From positions 68,030 through 124,225 of the forward strand of contig DEIA01000043.1 of assembly GCA_002352225.1 (NCBI GenBank): DNA of 56,196 bases. Direction: 5' to 3'. Under the pieces are notes generated by a model. It searched no databases. It was not told the origin of the DNA and worked only from the letters and a program-made list of their open reading frames with translations. The stretch is from Flammeovirgaceae bacterium UBA2786. Lineage in GTDB: Bacteria; Bacteroidota; Bacteroidia; Cytophagales; Cyclobacteriaceae. The position numbers and the translations under genes are program-made. Below are positions 1 to 7,307 of this stretch, piece by piece; positions within the stretch are counted from its first letter, which is position 1, and each line of letters starts with the position of its first letter.

Positions 1-48
1 GAACAAATCCGCGATGACAGAACAACTTTTGAGACAGCCTCTTTTTTT
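1..48 (-). repeat. Dispersed repeat, left-edge copy
   Basis: Read on the minus strand, this segment runs A-tract, GAGGCTGTCTCAAAAG, then TTCTGTCATCGCGGA and TTGTTC. The same sequence occurs on the plus strand at 56130-56176 with only a one-base difference in an A-run and two T/C differences. It is cut by the window edge. The copy at the other end continues into a perfect hairpin (ATCGCGGA/TCCGCGAT), which here would lie outside the window. It is probably an intergenic REP-like or terminator-associated repeat of this genome. Confidence 0.8.
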
Positions 49-133
49 ATTGGCGTGATATTTGGCCAACGGTACTCTGCATATCATTTTTTTCTGATAA
101 GTTTGAAATCGCACACGCTTAAAAACAATTTGT

Positions 134-916
134 ATGAAAAAAAATATTCTAATCTCAGCATTGCTAACGGTTGGATCTGTAGCTCTTGTAAACGCACAAT
201 ACAGTAGTAAACCGCCAGAAGTATCACCTGCCCCCATGAAACCCGAGATGACTGAAATCTGGGAACCCGAAGTAAAGGTGGTTACTCCCGCTAAAATTTT
301 GGGCGATGCACCCTCCGATGCTATCATTCTCTTTAACGGTAAGAACCTCGATCAGTGGGTAAGTCAGAAAGACATTACCAAACCAGCCCCGTGGAAGATT
401 GTAAACAACGACCATATGGAAGTGGTGCCCGGCTCTGGTGGTATTCAAACCAAAATGCAATTTGGCGATTGCCAGTTACACATCGAATTCAGTGCGCCTG
501 ATGTAGTGGAAAGCGTAGGTCAGGGTCGGGGTAACAGTGGAGTATTTTTCCAAAACCGGTATGAGCTACAAATTCTGGATTCGTATAATAACCGAACCTA
601 CCGCAACGGTCAGGCGGGCAGTGTTTATAAGGACCATGCACCCCTTGTAAATGCCATGCGTAGCCCGCTGGAGTGGAACACCTACGATGTAATTTACACT
701 GCCCCCCGCTTTAAGCCAGATGGCTCACTCGATTACCCGGCACGCATTACTGTACTTCACAATGGTGTACTTGTTCAGAATAACACCACTATCAACGGAC
801 TTACCTTGTACATTGGTTTACATCATTATCCTCAGGCTCATGGAGAGGATGTAATTTCATTGCAGGACCATGGTAACAAAACACAGTTTAGAAACATCTG
901 GCTACGTAAGCTGTAA
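134..916 (+). CDS. Secreted DUF1080 (3-keto-disaccharide hydrolase-like) protein
   Basis: A 260-residue protein with a cleavable signal peptide (about residues 1-22, ending VNAQ) followed by a Pro-rich linker and one DUF1080 domain from about residue 62. Family landmarks visible are LFNGKNLDQW (66-75), RGNSGVFFQNRYELQILDS (132-150), GSVYKDHAPLVNA (162-174) and EWNTYDVIYTAPRF (180-193). DUF1080 is a concanavalin-like beta-sandwich family that includes 3-keto-disaccharide hydrolases and 3-keto-glycoside lyases/hydratases. The likely site is the periplasm or cell surface. The gene stands alone and is followed by a strong terminator. A link to the Gfo/Idh and GMC oxidoreductases 27-46 kb away is possible but only inferred. 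The exact substrate cannot be read from sequence. Confidence 0.85.
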   Translation: MKKNILISALLTVGSVALVNAQYSSKPPEVSPAPMKPEMTEIWEPEVKVVTPAKILGDAPSDAIILFNGKNLDQWVSQKDITKPAPWKIVNNDHMEVVPGSGGIQTKMQFGDCQLHIEFSAPDVVESVGQGRGNSGVFFQNRYELQILDSYNNRTYRNGQAGSVYKDHAPLVNAMRSPLEWNTYDVIYTAPRFKPDGSLDYPARITVLHNGVLVQNNTTINGLTLYIGLHHYPQAHGEDVISLQDHGNKTQFRNIWLRKL

Positions 917-936
917 GAGGCCTGTAGTATTTAACC

Positions 937-970
937 AAATCGCCCTGTAAAATTCAGGGCGATTTTTTTT
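937..970 (+). terminator. Intrinsic terminator after the DUF1080 gene
   Basis: A perfect 11-bp stem, AAATCGCCCTG with CAGGGCGATTT, a 7-base loop, then eight T residues. It lies 21 bases past the stop codon. A similar GATTTTT-ended hairpin with a CGCCC core occurs after the second tandem oxidoreductase at 46268-46300. Confidence 0.9.
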
Positions 971-1142
971 ACTGGCAGCGCTATGCAGGTTGGGGACTAA
1001 ATAATCCCACACATGGTTTCAAACTGTTAAATTCCCACAAAAAGTACCTTTTAAGAAAAGTTAAAAACCTTAGCACCGAAGCGCGGAATAGAACAAAATT
1101 GTTACCTTAATGTTTTAATATGCTCCCCTTAACCCCGCGCAC

Positions 1143-2063
1143 ATGAAATACTTTACTGTAGTTTTCCTGGTAGCCGTATTCTGCTCATCAGCTTCAGGCC
1201 AGCAAGATCCGCTCTACGCGCAATACATTAACAACCCGATACTCTTAAACCCCGCTTATGCCGGGTTAAATGATAATTTTAACGCGAACGTTACGTATCG
1301 CAATCAATGGGGTGGCTTTGATGGCAATCCGGTAACCTTCAATTTTAACAGTCATGTTTCGTTAGTGAATAATAAAGTGGGTGCCGGTTTATTAATCTCT
1401 CAGGACAAGCTTGGCATCATTAAAAACACAGAAATTCAGGCAGCCTTTAGTTACAAACTTCCTATTGATGATAGCCGTACATTCAGTTTTGGAATGCAGG
1501 CTGGTTTTGTAAACTTCAGAGCCAACTATAATGATCTGAATATCCCGGACGATCAGCGCGATGATCTTGCATTCTCGGCCAACGAAAATCTTTCTAAGCC
1601 GAATTTAGGTGCAGGTATTATTCTTAAAAGTGATAAGTATTTGATTGGTGCTTCTGTTCCCCGGTTACTTTCTACTACCATTACCGCTTCATCAACGGGT
1701 CAGGAGTTTGAGTTATACAAACAACACTTCTATTTCTTTGGTGCGTATGTGATATTTCTGAACGAAAATATTCGCCTCAAACCCTCTGCCCTGGTACGGG
1801 CTGTTGGTGGCTCTCCTGTCTCTGTTGATCTTAATTTCAATTTTAACTTTAACGAAAAAATTACAGCAGGAATTTTTACCCGGAATTTTTCAGCTTACGG
1901 TATTCAGTTACAAGCTAAGTTGGGTAACAACTTCAGGCTGGGGTATATTTTTGAATTACCAACAGGCAATTCGGTAGGCGCCCGTTTTCTTACTCACGAA
2001 GTATTGCTGGGAACAACCGTACCTGTTTTCGATTACCACAATCGCTCCATCAGTTCGTTCTGA
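1143..2063 (+). CDS. PorP/SprF family type IX secretion system membrane protein
   Basis: A 306-residue protein with an N-terminal signal peptide (about 1-19) and, immediately after it, the family signature QDPLYAQYINNPILLNPAYA (21-40). The rest is alternating beta-strand sequence (FNFNSHVSL, KVGAGLLIS, NLGAGIILKSDKYLIGAS) typical of this outer-membrane beta-barrel family, and the protein ends in strand-like segments. PorP/SprF proteins are outer-membrane partners of the type IX secretion/gliding apparatus and often sit beside large adhesins or PKD-domain proteins. Here no such partner is adjacent and none of the nearby proteins shows a recognisable T9SS C-terminal domain, so it may be one of several paralogues. 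The family call is firm. Its specific cargo is unknown. Confidence 0.9.
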   Translation: MKYFTVVFLVAVFCSSASGQQDPLYAQYINNPILLNPAYAGLNDNFNANVTYRNQWGGFDGNPVTFNFNSHVSLVNNKVGAGLLISQDKLGIIKNTEIQAAFSYKLPIDDSRTFSFGMQAGFVNFRANYNDLNIPDDQRDDLAFSANENLSKPNLGAGIILKSDKYLIGASVPRLLSTTITASSTGQEFELYKQHFYFFGAYVIFLNENIRLKPSALVRAVGGSPVSVDLNFNFNFNEKITAGIFTRNFSAYGIQLQAKLGNNFRLGYIFELPTGNSVGARFLTHEVLLGTTVPVFDYHNRSISSF

Positions 2064-2129
2064 GGTATTCTGGTAAATTTTGATGCTGGAATTGAACCAT
2101 TTATCTGTTGATGGGTTTTACTTGTATTG

Positions 2130-2540
2130 ATGAAGATAGCCGTATACCGTAAAGAGCATTTTAATGCTGCGCACCGCTTATTCAACCCCGAATGGTCTGA
2201 AGAGAAAAACCATGCTGTTTTTGGAAAATGTAGCAATCCAAACTACCATGGTCACAATTACGAATTAGAAGTAAAATTAGTGGGTGTCCCCGATCCGCAA
2301 ACAGGATATGTATTTGACATGAAAATACTAAGCGACCTGATTCAGGAGCACGTAGTGAAAAAATTCGATCATAAAAATCTTAATTTAGATACCGCTTACT
2401 TTAAAAACCTTAACCCCACAGCAGAAAATATTGCCGTAGTAATCTGGCGTATATTACGGCAGCATATTGACAACCAGTACGAGTTAAAAGTAAAACTGTA
2501 TGAGACAGAAAGAAATTTTGTTGAATATCCAGCCGAATAA
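2130..2540 (+). CDS. 6-pyruvoyl-tetrahydropterin synthase / QueD family enzyme
   Basis: A 136-residue enzyme of the PTPS/QueD fold. Zinc ligands are His15, His40 and His42, the catalytic Cys is Cys34, and the PTAEN motif (96-100) and YETERN segment (125-130) are present. The cysteine and histidines are spaced CX5HGH (CSNPNYHGH). That is the spacing of biopterin-type PTPS rather than the CX3HGH usual in QueD, so 6-pyruvoyl-tetrahydropterin formation is at least as likely as queuosine precursor (6-carboxy-tetrahydropterin) synthesis. A TTG three bases upstream is in frame, but the ATG at 2130 is the natural start. The 3' end overlaps folE by 41 bases, so the two are co-transcribed and act on consecutive steps from GTP: FolE makes 7,8-dihydroneopterin triphosphate and this enzyme consumes it. 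Confidence 0.88.
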   Translation: MKIAVYRKEHFNAAHRLFNPEWSEEKNHAVFGKCSNPNYHGHNYELEVKLVGVPDPQTGYVFDMKILSDLIQEHVVKKFDHKNLNLDTAYFKNLNPTAENIAVVIWRILRQHIDNQYELKVKLYETERNFVEYPAE

Positions 2541-3186
2541 ACCTGTGCAGGAAGATGAAGATGATCACCTGCTAACCTCATGGAATACTCCCCTGCGCGA
2601 AGACGCATTTGAGTTGAGCGATGATGAAAAGGTAGAGCAGATTGAAAAGCGCTTTCGCGAGATTATGGAAATACTCGGGCTGGATTTAAATGACGATAGC
2701 CTGAAAGGTACTCCGCGCAGGGTTGCCAAGATGTATGTAAAAGAAGTATTCAGCGGATTAAACCCAAAGAACAGACCTCAGGCCCGCCTCTTCGAAAACA
2801 AATACAAGTACAACCAGATGCTGGTGGAAAAGGATATTACCTTTTATAGCCATTGCGAACATCACTTTGTACCTATTTACGGAAAGGCCCATGTTGCTTA
2901 CTTTTCAACCGGTAAGGTTATCGGACTTTCTAAGATTAACAGAATAGTGCAATACTTTGCCAAACGACCACAGGTACAAGAACGCCTAACGGTACAGATT
3001 GGAAAAGAACTGCAACGTATTTTAGGTACCGAAAGCGTGGGTGTAGTAATGGATGCCAACCACATGTGCGTGGCTTCGCGGGGTGTAGGTGATACCAATA
3101 GTAAAACCGGAACTGCCTTTTTTGGAGGTAAGTTTGAAGAAGAAGACACCAGGCGCGAGTTTCTAAACTACATTAATAGTAAATAG
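2500..3186 (+). CDS. folE: GTP cyclohydrolase I, type 1
   Basis: Converts GTP to 7,8-dihydroneopterin triphosphate, the entry step to folate, biopterin and queuosine. The 228-residue protein has the full catalytic domain from about residue 45. Visible landmarks are TPRRVAKMY (71-79), SHCEHHFVPIYGKAHV (117-132) with zinc ligands Cys119 and His122, the third ligand Cys190 in NHMCVASRG, and the C-terminal GAFFGG-like segment (here GTAFFGG). Residues 1-44 are an acidic, poorly conserved extension. The start overlaps the upstream PTPS gene by 41 bases in another frame, which implies translational coupling. No terminator-like hairpin separates it from the aconitase gene 162 bases downstream. Confidence 0.95.
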   Translation: MRQKEILLNIQPNKPVQEDEDDHLLTSWNTPLREDAFELSDDEKVEQIEKRFREIMEILGLDLNDDSLKGTPRRVAKMYVKEVFSGLNPKNRPQARLFENKYKYNQMLVEKDITFYSHCEHHFVPIYGKAHVAYFSTGKVIGLSKINRIVQYFAKRPQVQERLTVQIGKELQRILGTESVGVVMDANHMCVASRGVGDTNSKTGTAFFGGKFEEEDTRREFLNYINSK

Positions 3187-3305
3187 TATAGAAAACGGTG
3201 CAAATCATTAGGTATAAGGAAATTGAGCATGAGGGGTTTAGTTTCCTTCCGCTAAATCTACCCGATACCAAATGCCCCATTTTTAACATTCAATAAGTTT
3301 TTTGC

Positions 3306-3313
3306 TACTTTAG
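3306..3313 (+). promoter_or_regulatory. Possible -7 promoter element before the aconitase gene
   Basis: TACTTTAG matches the Bacteroidota -7 consensus TAnnTTTG at seven of eight positions and sits 35 bases before the aconitase ATG. No clear -33 TTG was found at the usual distance, so this is tentative. Confidence 0.3.
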
Positions 3314-3348
3314 CCTTCCGTAAAAACCTCGACTTTAACTTACGATTT

Positions 3349-5859
3349 ATGGTATTCGATTTAGACATGATTAAGGCCCTGTATGCAGCTATGCCGGGCC
3401 GTATTGCCAAAGCCCGAACAGCGGTGGGCAAACCCCTTACCCTGTCTGAGAAAATTCTTTATTCACACCTTCATTCCGAGCAAAAGTTGCACAACTTTGA
3501 GCGAGGTAAATCATACGTAGATTTTGCCCCCGACCGTGTGGCAATGCAGGATGCCACCGCTCAGATGGCATTGCTTCAATTCATGTCGGCCGGCAGGCCA
3601 AAAGTAGCTGTTCCATCTACCGTACATTGCGATCACTTAATTGTGGCCAAAGTTGGTGCTAAGGATGACCTGAGTGCGGCCAACAGCGAAAGCAAAGAAG
3701 TATTCGATTTTCTATCTTCCGTTTCAAATAAATATGGAATAGGTTTCTGGAAGCCAGGAGCCGGAATTATTCACCAGGTGGTGTTGGAAAACTATGCTTT
3801 TCCTGGTGGAATGATGATAGGTACAGATTCGCACACCGTAAATGCCGGTGGTCTGGGCATGGTAGCCATTGGTGTTGGCGGTGCCGATGCCGTAGATGTA
3901 ATGGCTGGCATGGCATGGGAACTTAAGTTCCCAAAACTGATAGGCGTAAAGCTAACCGGAAAACTTAACGGCTGGACATCAGCCAAAGATGTGATTTTGA
4001 AAGTAGCCGGTATCCTTACTGTTAAAGGTGGAACCGGAGCTATTGTAGAATACTTTGGCGAAGGCGCAACTTCAATGAGCTGTACAGGAAAGGGTACCAT
4101 CTGTAACATGGGAGCTGAGATTGGAGCTACCACCTCAACCTTTGGTTACGATGCCTCAATGGCCCGCTATCTGGTTTCAACCGGAAGAGCAGAAGTAGCC
4201 CAAATGGCAGATAAGATTAAAGAGCATCTTACAGCCGACCCTGAAGTATACGCCAACCCGGAGAAGTATTTTGACCAGGTAATTGAAATCAACCTTTCCG
4301 AACTCGAACCACACTTAAACGGTCCGTTTACTCCGGATCTGGCTACTCCTATTTCAAAACTTAAATCAGAAGCAGAGAAAAACGGCTGGCCCTTAAAAGT
4401 AGAAGTTGGATTAATCGGCTCCTGCACCAACTCTTCTTACGAAGATATTGCCCGGGCGGCCAGTTTAGCTAAGCAGGTTGCTGATAAAGGGTTAAAAACA
4501 AAGGCGGTTTTCACTATTACCCCAGGTTCAGAACAAGTTCGTTATACCATTGAACGTGATGGCTTTATAGATACATTTAATAAAATTGGCGCAAAAGTAT
4601 TTGCTAATGCCTGTGGCCCGTGTATTGGTATGTGGAGCCGGGTAGGCGCTGAGCGTAAAGAGAAAAACACTATTGTACATTCATTCAACCGTAACTTCCA
4701 ATCGCGTAACGATGGCAACCCCAATACATTTGCCTTTGTTGGCTCACCCGAGTTGGTAACGGCTTTAGCCATAGCCGGAGATTTGGGCTTTAACCCAATT
4801 ACCGATACCCTAACCAACGAACAAGGCCAGCAGGTAAAACTCGATCCGCCTACAGGCGATGAATTACCGAAAAAAGGTTTTGATGTAAAAGATCCAGGTT
4901 ACCAGGCCCCGGCTAAAGATGGTAAAGGTGTTGTGGTTAGTGTAAACCCAACCTCCGATCGTTTACAGTTACTGGCCCCCTTTAAAGCCTGGGAAGGTAC
5001 AGACCTGAAACGCCTGCGTTTGCTTATTAAAGCCAAAGGCAAGTGCACTACCGATCATATATCGATGGCTGGTAAATGGTTAAAATATCGTGGACACCTC
5101 GATAACATTTCGAATAACCTTTTGATTGGCGCTACAAACTTCTACAATGAGAAGATTAATAGTGTAAAGAATGGATTAACAGGCGAGTACGATGAAGTTC
5201 CTAAAGTTCAACGCGCCTATAAAGCGCAGGGTTTGGGTTCTATTGTTGTAGGCGATGAAAACTACGGAGAAGGTTCATCGCGCGAGCATGCGGCAATGGA
5301 ACCCCGCCATTTAGGGGTACGTGCCATTCTGGTAAAATCTTTTGCCCGCATTCACGAAACCAACCTGAAAAAACAAGGTATGTTGGCATTAACGTTTGCC
5401 AACAAGGATGACTACAATAAGATTAAAGAAGATGATTCATTCGATATTGTTGGGTTAACTTCTTTTAGCCCCGATAAACCTCTTACGCTGGTTATCCATC
5501 ATAGTAATGGAACAAGTGAGTCTGTTATTGTTAACCATACCTATAACGCCAACCAGATTACCTGGTTTAAGGCAGGTTCAGCCCTTAATGCCATGGGTGC
5601 TGCTAAAACTTCAAGCGCAAAAAAGGCTAGCAAGAAACCCGCTTCCAGAAAAGCCCCGGTTAAAAAGGTAAAGAAGGCAGCCAAAAAACTTACTAAGAAG
5701 GCAAAGCCGGCTAAGAAGGCCGCAAAGAAGGTGGTTAAGAAAGTAAAGAAGACCACTAAAAAGGCAGTCAAGAAGGCTTCTAAAAAAGTAGTTAAGGCTG
5801 TTAAGAAAGCAAAGCCTGGCAAAAAGACTGTGAAGAAGTTGGCAAAGAAAAAGAAGTAA
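3349..5859 (+). CDS. acn: Aconitate hydratase (mitochondrial type) with histone H1-like C-terminal tail
   Basis: Interconverts citrate and isocitrate in the TCA cycle. Residues 1-752 are a complete aconitase of the mitochondrial type. The [4Fe-4S] ligands are Cys359 (GSCTNSS), Cys422 and Cys425 (ACGPCIG), and the swivel domain carries GEGSSREHAAMEPR. The enzyme normally ends near QITWFKAGSALN, as seen here just before residue 750. Residues 753-836 (nt 5605-5856) are an extra tail in which 41 of 84 residues are Lys, the rest mostly Ala, Val, Pro, Thr and Ser in KKAxKK/KKVxKK repeats like histone H1/HctA-type tails. The tail is in the same frame with no stop or frameshift sign and ends just before a strong terminator. 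The tail suggests nucleic-acid or polyanion binding; this is inference. The enzyme itself is a firm call. Confidence 0.95.
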   Translation: MVFDLDMIKALYAAMPGRIAKARTAVGKPLTLSEKILYSHLHSEQKLHNFERGKSYVDFAPDRVAMQDATAQMALLQFMSAGRPKVAVPSTVHCDHLIVAKVGAKDDLSAANSESKEVFDFLSSVSNKYGIGFWKPGAGIIHQVVLENYAFPGGMMIGTDSHTVNAGGLGMVAIGVGGADAVDVMAGMAWELKFPKLIGVKLTGKLNGWTSAKDVILKVAGILTVKGGTGAIVEYFGEGATSMSCTGKGTICNMGAEIGATTSTFGYDASMARYLVSTGRAEVAQMADKIKEHLTADPEVYANPEKYFDQVIEINLSELEPHLNGPFTPDLATPISKLKSEAEKNGWPLKVEVGLIGSCTNSSYEDIARAASLAKQVADKGLKTKAVFTITPGSEQVRYTIERDGFIDTFNKIGAKVFANACGPCIGMWSRVGAERKEKNTIVHSFNRNFQSRNDGNPNTFAFVGSPELVTALAIAGDLGFNPITDTLTNEQGQQVKLDPPTGDELPKKGFDVKDPGYQAPAKDGKGVVVSVNPTSDRLQLLAPFKAWEGTDLKRLRLLIKAKGKCTTDHISMAGKWLKYRGHLDNISNNLLIGATNFYNEKINSVKNGLTGEYDEVPKVQRAYKAQGLGSIVVGDENYGEGSSREHAAMEPRHLGVRAILVKSFARIHETNLKKQGMLALTFANKDDYNKIKEDDSFDIVGLTSFSPDKPLTLVIHHSNGTSESVIVNHTYNANQITWFKAGSALNAMGAAKTSSAKKASKKPASRKAPVKKVKKAAKKLTKKAKPAKKAAKKVVKKVKKTTKKAVKKASKKVVKAVKKAKPGKKTVKKLAKKKK

Positions 5860-5876
5860 CAGGTTAGTACCGTAAT

Positions 5877-5910
5877 AAAAAGAGCGCTAGAACACTGGCG
5901 CTCTTTTTTT
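5877..5910 (+). terminator. Intrinsic terminator after aconitase
   Basis: Stem AAAAAGAGCGCTAG with CTGGCGCTCTTTTT (one G-U pair), a 4-base loop and a run of seven T residues. It lies 18 bases after the aconitase stop. The following stretch to 6134 holds only AT-rich sequence and an unconvincing small reading frame. Confidence 0.9.
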
Positions 5911-6134
5911 ATGCCGGCCAAAAAGAATGATGCTAACCCGATCAAACGGTTTGTTTTTTTTAAGTACTGCCGCAATACTTAATCTATATCACATCCTATC
6001 CGGTAAGCCTGCACTAACAACAAGTTTACGATTAACATCGTTAAGGCTTGACTTTATAAACTTAGTCTATATCTTTATAATGTTTTTACTTTTTAATCTT
6101 ATTACAACCACTAAACCACTAACCACTACCCTGC

Positions 6135-6614
6135 ATGAGTTTCATTGAAACTATTGACCTCGATTTAACCGAGGTCGCGGAAATCCGTACGGATGCTGTA
6201 ACCGGATTTCGTTCTTTATTCTCTAAAAAATCATTTGAAGCAAACGAAGTAGTAATTGGCTTTATGGCCCGCGCCACACATGCCACACCAAACTACTTAA
6301 CGGTGCAAATCAATGATGATGTACACATCGAACTGTTTCCGGAGTGCCTGGAATGCATTAATCACAGCTGTGACCCTAATTGCTTTTTCGACACTACGCT
6401 AATGGAACTGGTAACCGTTAAACCTATTGCTGCCGGTGAAGAATTTTCTTTCTTCTATCCTTCGGCTGAATGGGACATGGACAGGCCATTTGCATGCCAC
6501 TGCGGAAGCAAGATGTGTATTGGTAAAATACAGGGAGCAAAACACCTATCGGCCGAAACCCTTACAAGGTATCGGTTTACTGGTTTTATCCAACAGAAGT
6601 TGAGCTCGCGTTAA
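6135..6614 (+). CDS. Small SET-domain protein (putative protein lysine methyltransferase)
   Basis: A 159-residue protein that is essentially one SET domain. The cofactor/knot motif NHSCDPN is at 76-82, the second knot/catalytic segment GEEFSFFYPS at 101-110 (Tyr108 in the position of the SET catalytic Tyr), and a post-SET-like cysteine cluster CHCGSKMC at 121-128. SET proteins transfer methyl groups from S-adenosylmethionine to lysine side chains. Bacterial ones are uncommon, and the chlamydial example acts on a histone-like protein. This gene lies 275 bases downstream of an aconitase with an H1-like lysine tail, behind a terminator, so co-transcription is unlikely although a functional link is conceivable. 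It is convergent with, and one base from, the NUDIX gene. There is no signal peptide, so it is cytoplasmic. Confidence 0.85.
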   Translation: MSFIETIDLDLTEVAEIRTDAVTGFRSLFSKKSFEANEVVIGFMARATHATPNYLTVQINDDVHIELFPECLECINHSCDPNCFFDTTLMELVTVKPIAAGEEFSFFYPSAEWDMDRPFACHCGSKMCIGKIQGAKHLSAETLTRYRFTGFIQQKLSSR

Positions 6615-6615
6615 C

Positions 6616-7242
6616 TTAGGGTAATTCTTTAAGTATTGTTCTGAATTCGTTCAGAATCATGGCGGTAGCGCCCCACACTACCTCCTGCTCTATTTCAAAA
6701 TGTGGTGCCCGCATGGGAAAAAACTTAGCGGCCAGAATCTCTTTGGTACGAATAGAATTGGCATCTACTAATTCATTAACCGAACACTGAAGCACCCTCA
6801 CTACTTCTTTAGGGTCGGGTGTAAATAAGGGTGGTGTCTTCAGTAACCCAATCACCGGAGTTACTATAAAGTTGCTTGGTATTACGAAGAAATCGGAAAG
6901 GACGCCCAGCACTTCAATAGTATCGGATTTAACACCGATCTCCTCTTCTGTTTCGCGTAACGCGGTTTCAATTGAAGTCTCGCCAAGCTCAGCCTTTCCA
7001 CCGGGTAAACTTATCTGGCCGCCATGTGTGCCCAGGTAATCGGGTCTCTTGGTTAGCGGAAACCAAACATCGTTATCCTCACCGTATAACAAAATCATTA
7101 CACTTCCCGGGCGAGGTGGAAGTGTATGGTCAAACTTAGGTTTGATAGCCCCAACTGGCTCAGCCCGCATCTGGTTGTGAGCTAAACTTCCCGGCAAGGG
7201 TAATGTTAACCGGGTTCTCAACGCTTCGTAATCAATCACCAT
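6616..7242 (-). CDS. NUDIX hydrolase, CoA pyrophosphatase type (NudL/YeaB-like)
   Basis: A 208-residue NUDIX enzyme. The NUDIX box GX5EX7REUXEEXGU is complete at 82-104 (Glu88, Arg96, Glu97, Glu100, Glu101). Just before it is the CoA-pyrophosphatase signature LTKRPDYLGTHGGQISLPGG (63-82), which marks the subfamily that cleaves CoA or acyl-CoA to phosphopantetheine and 3',5'-ADP. Length is normal for the family. It is cytoplasmic with no signal peptide. It is divergent from the GH140-like gene across a short region that contains a perfect palindrome (7258-7279), and convergent with the SET gene. Confidence 0.92.
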   Translation of the reverse strand: MVIDYEALRTRLTLPLPGSLAHNQMRAEPVGAIKPKFDHTLPPRPGSVMILLYGEDNDVWFPLTKRPDYLGTHGGQISLPGGKAELGETSIETALRETEEEIGVKSDTIEVLGVLSDFFVIPSNFIVTPVIGLLKTPPLFTPDPKEVVRVLQCSVNELVDANSIRTKEILAAKFFPMRAPHFEIEQEVVWGATAMILNEFRTILKELP

Positions 7243-7257
7243 TTTAGAGTAGGCCTA

Positions 7258-7279
7258 ATAAAGTTATGCTTAACTTTAT
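7258..7279. promoter_or_regulatory. Perfect palindrome in a divergent promoter region (candidate operator)
   Basis: Nine-base arms ATAAAGTTA and TAACTTTAT flank a 4-base centre (TGCT). It lies 15 bases from the NUDIX start codon and ahead of the likely start of the GH140-like gene. The right arm contains TAACTTTA, seven of eight matches to the TAnnTTTG -7 element, so a bound regulator would block that promoter. An in-frame ATG at 7266 lies inside the palindrome, which argues for a later start codon. No cognate regulator is adjacent. Confidence 0.45.
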
Positions 7280-7307
7280 ACGCTGCACAATGCAAAAATA
7301 CCGAATC

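Noticed and set aside
5541..5975. A 144-residue minus-strand reading frame rich in Phe and Leu across the aconitase tail
   Set aside because: It is the complement of the lysine-rich repeat (AAG/AAA read as CTT/TTT) and has no initiation context or family resemblance.
5927..6148. A 73-residue plus-strand frame between aconitase and the SET gene
   Set aside because: It begins just after a strong terminator, overlaps the SET start, has low-complexity hydrophobic sequence and no family signal.
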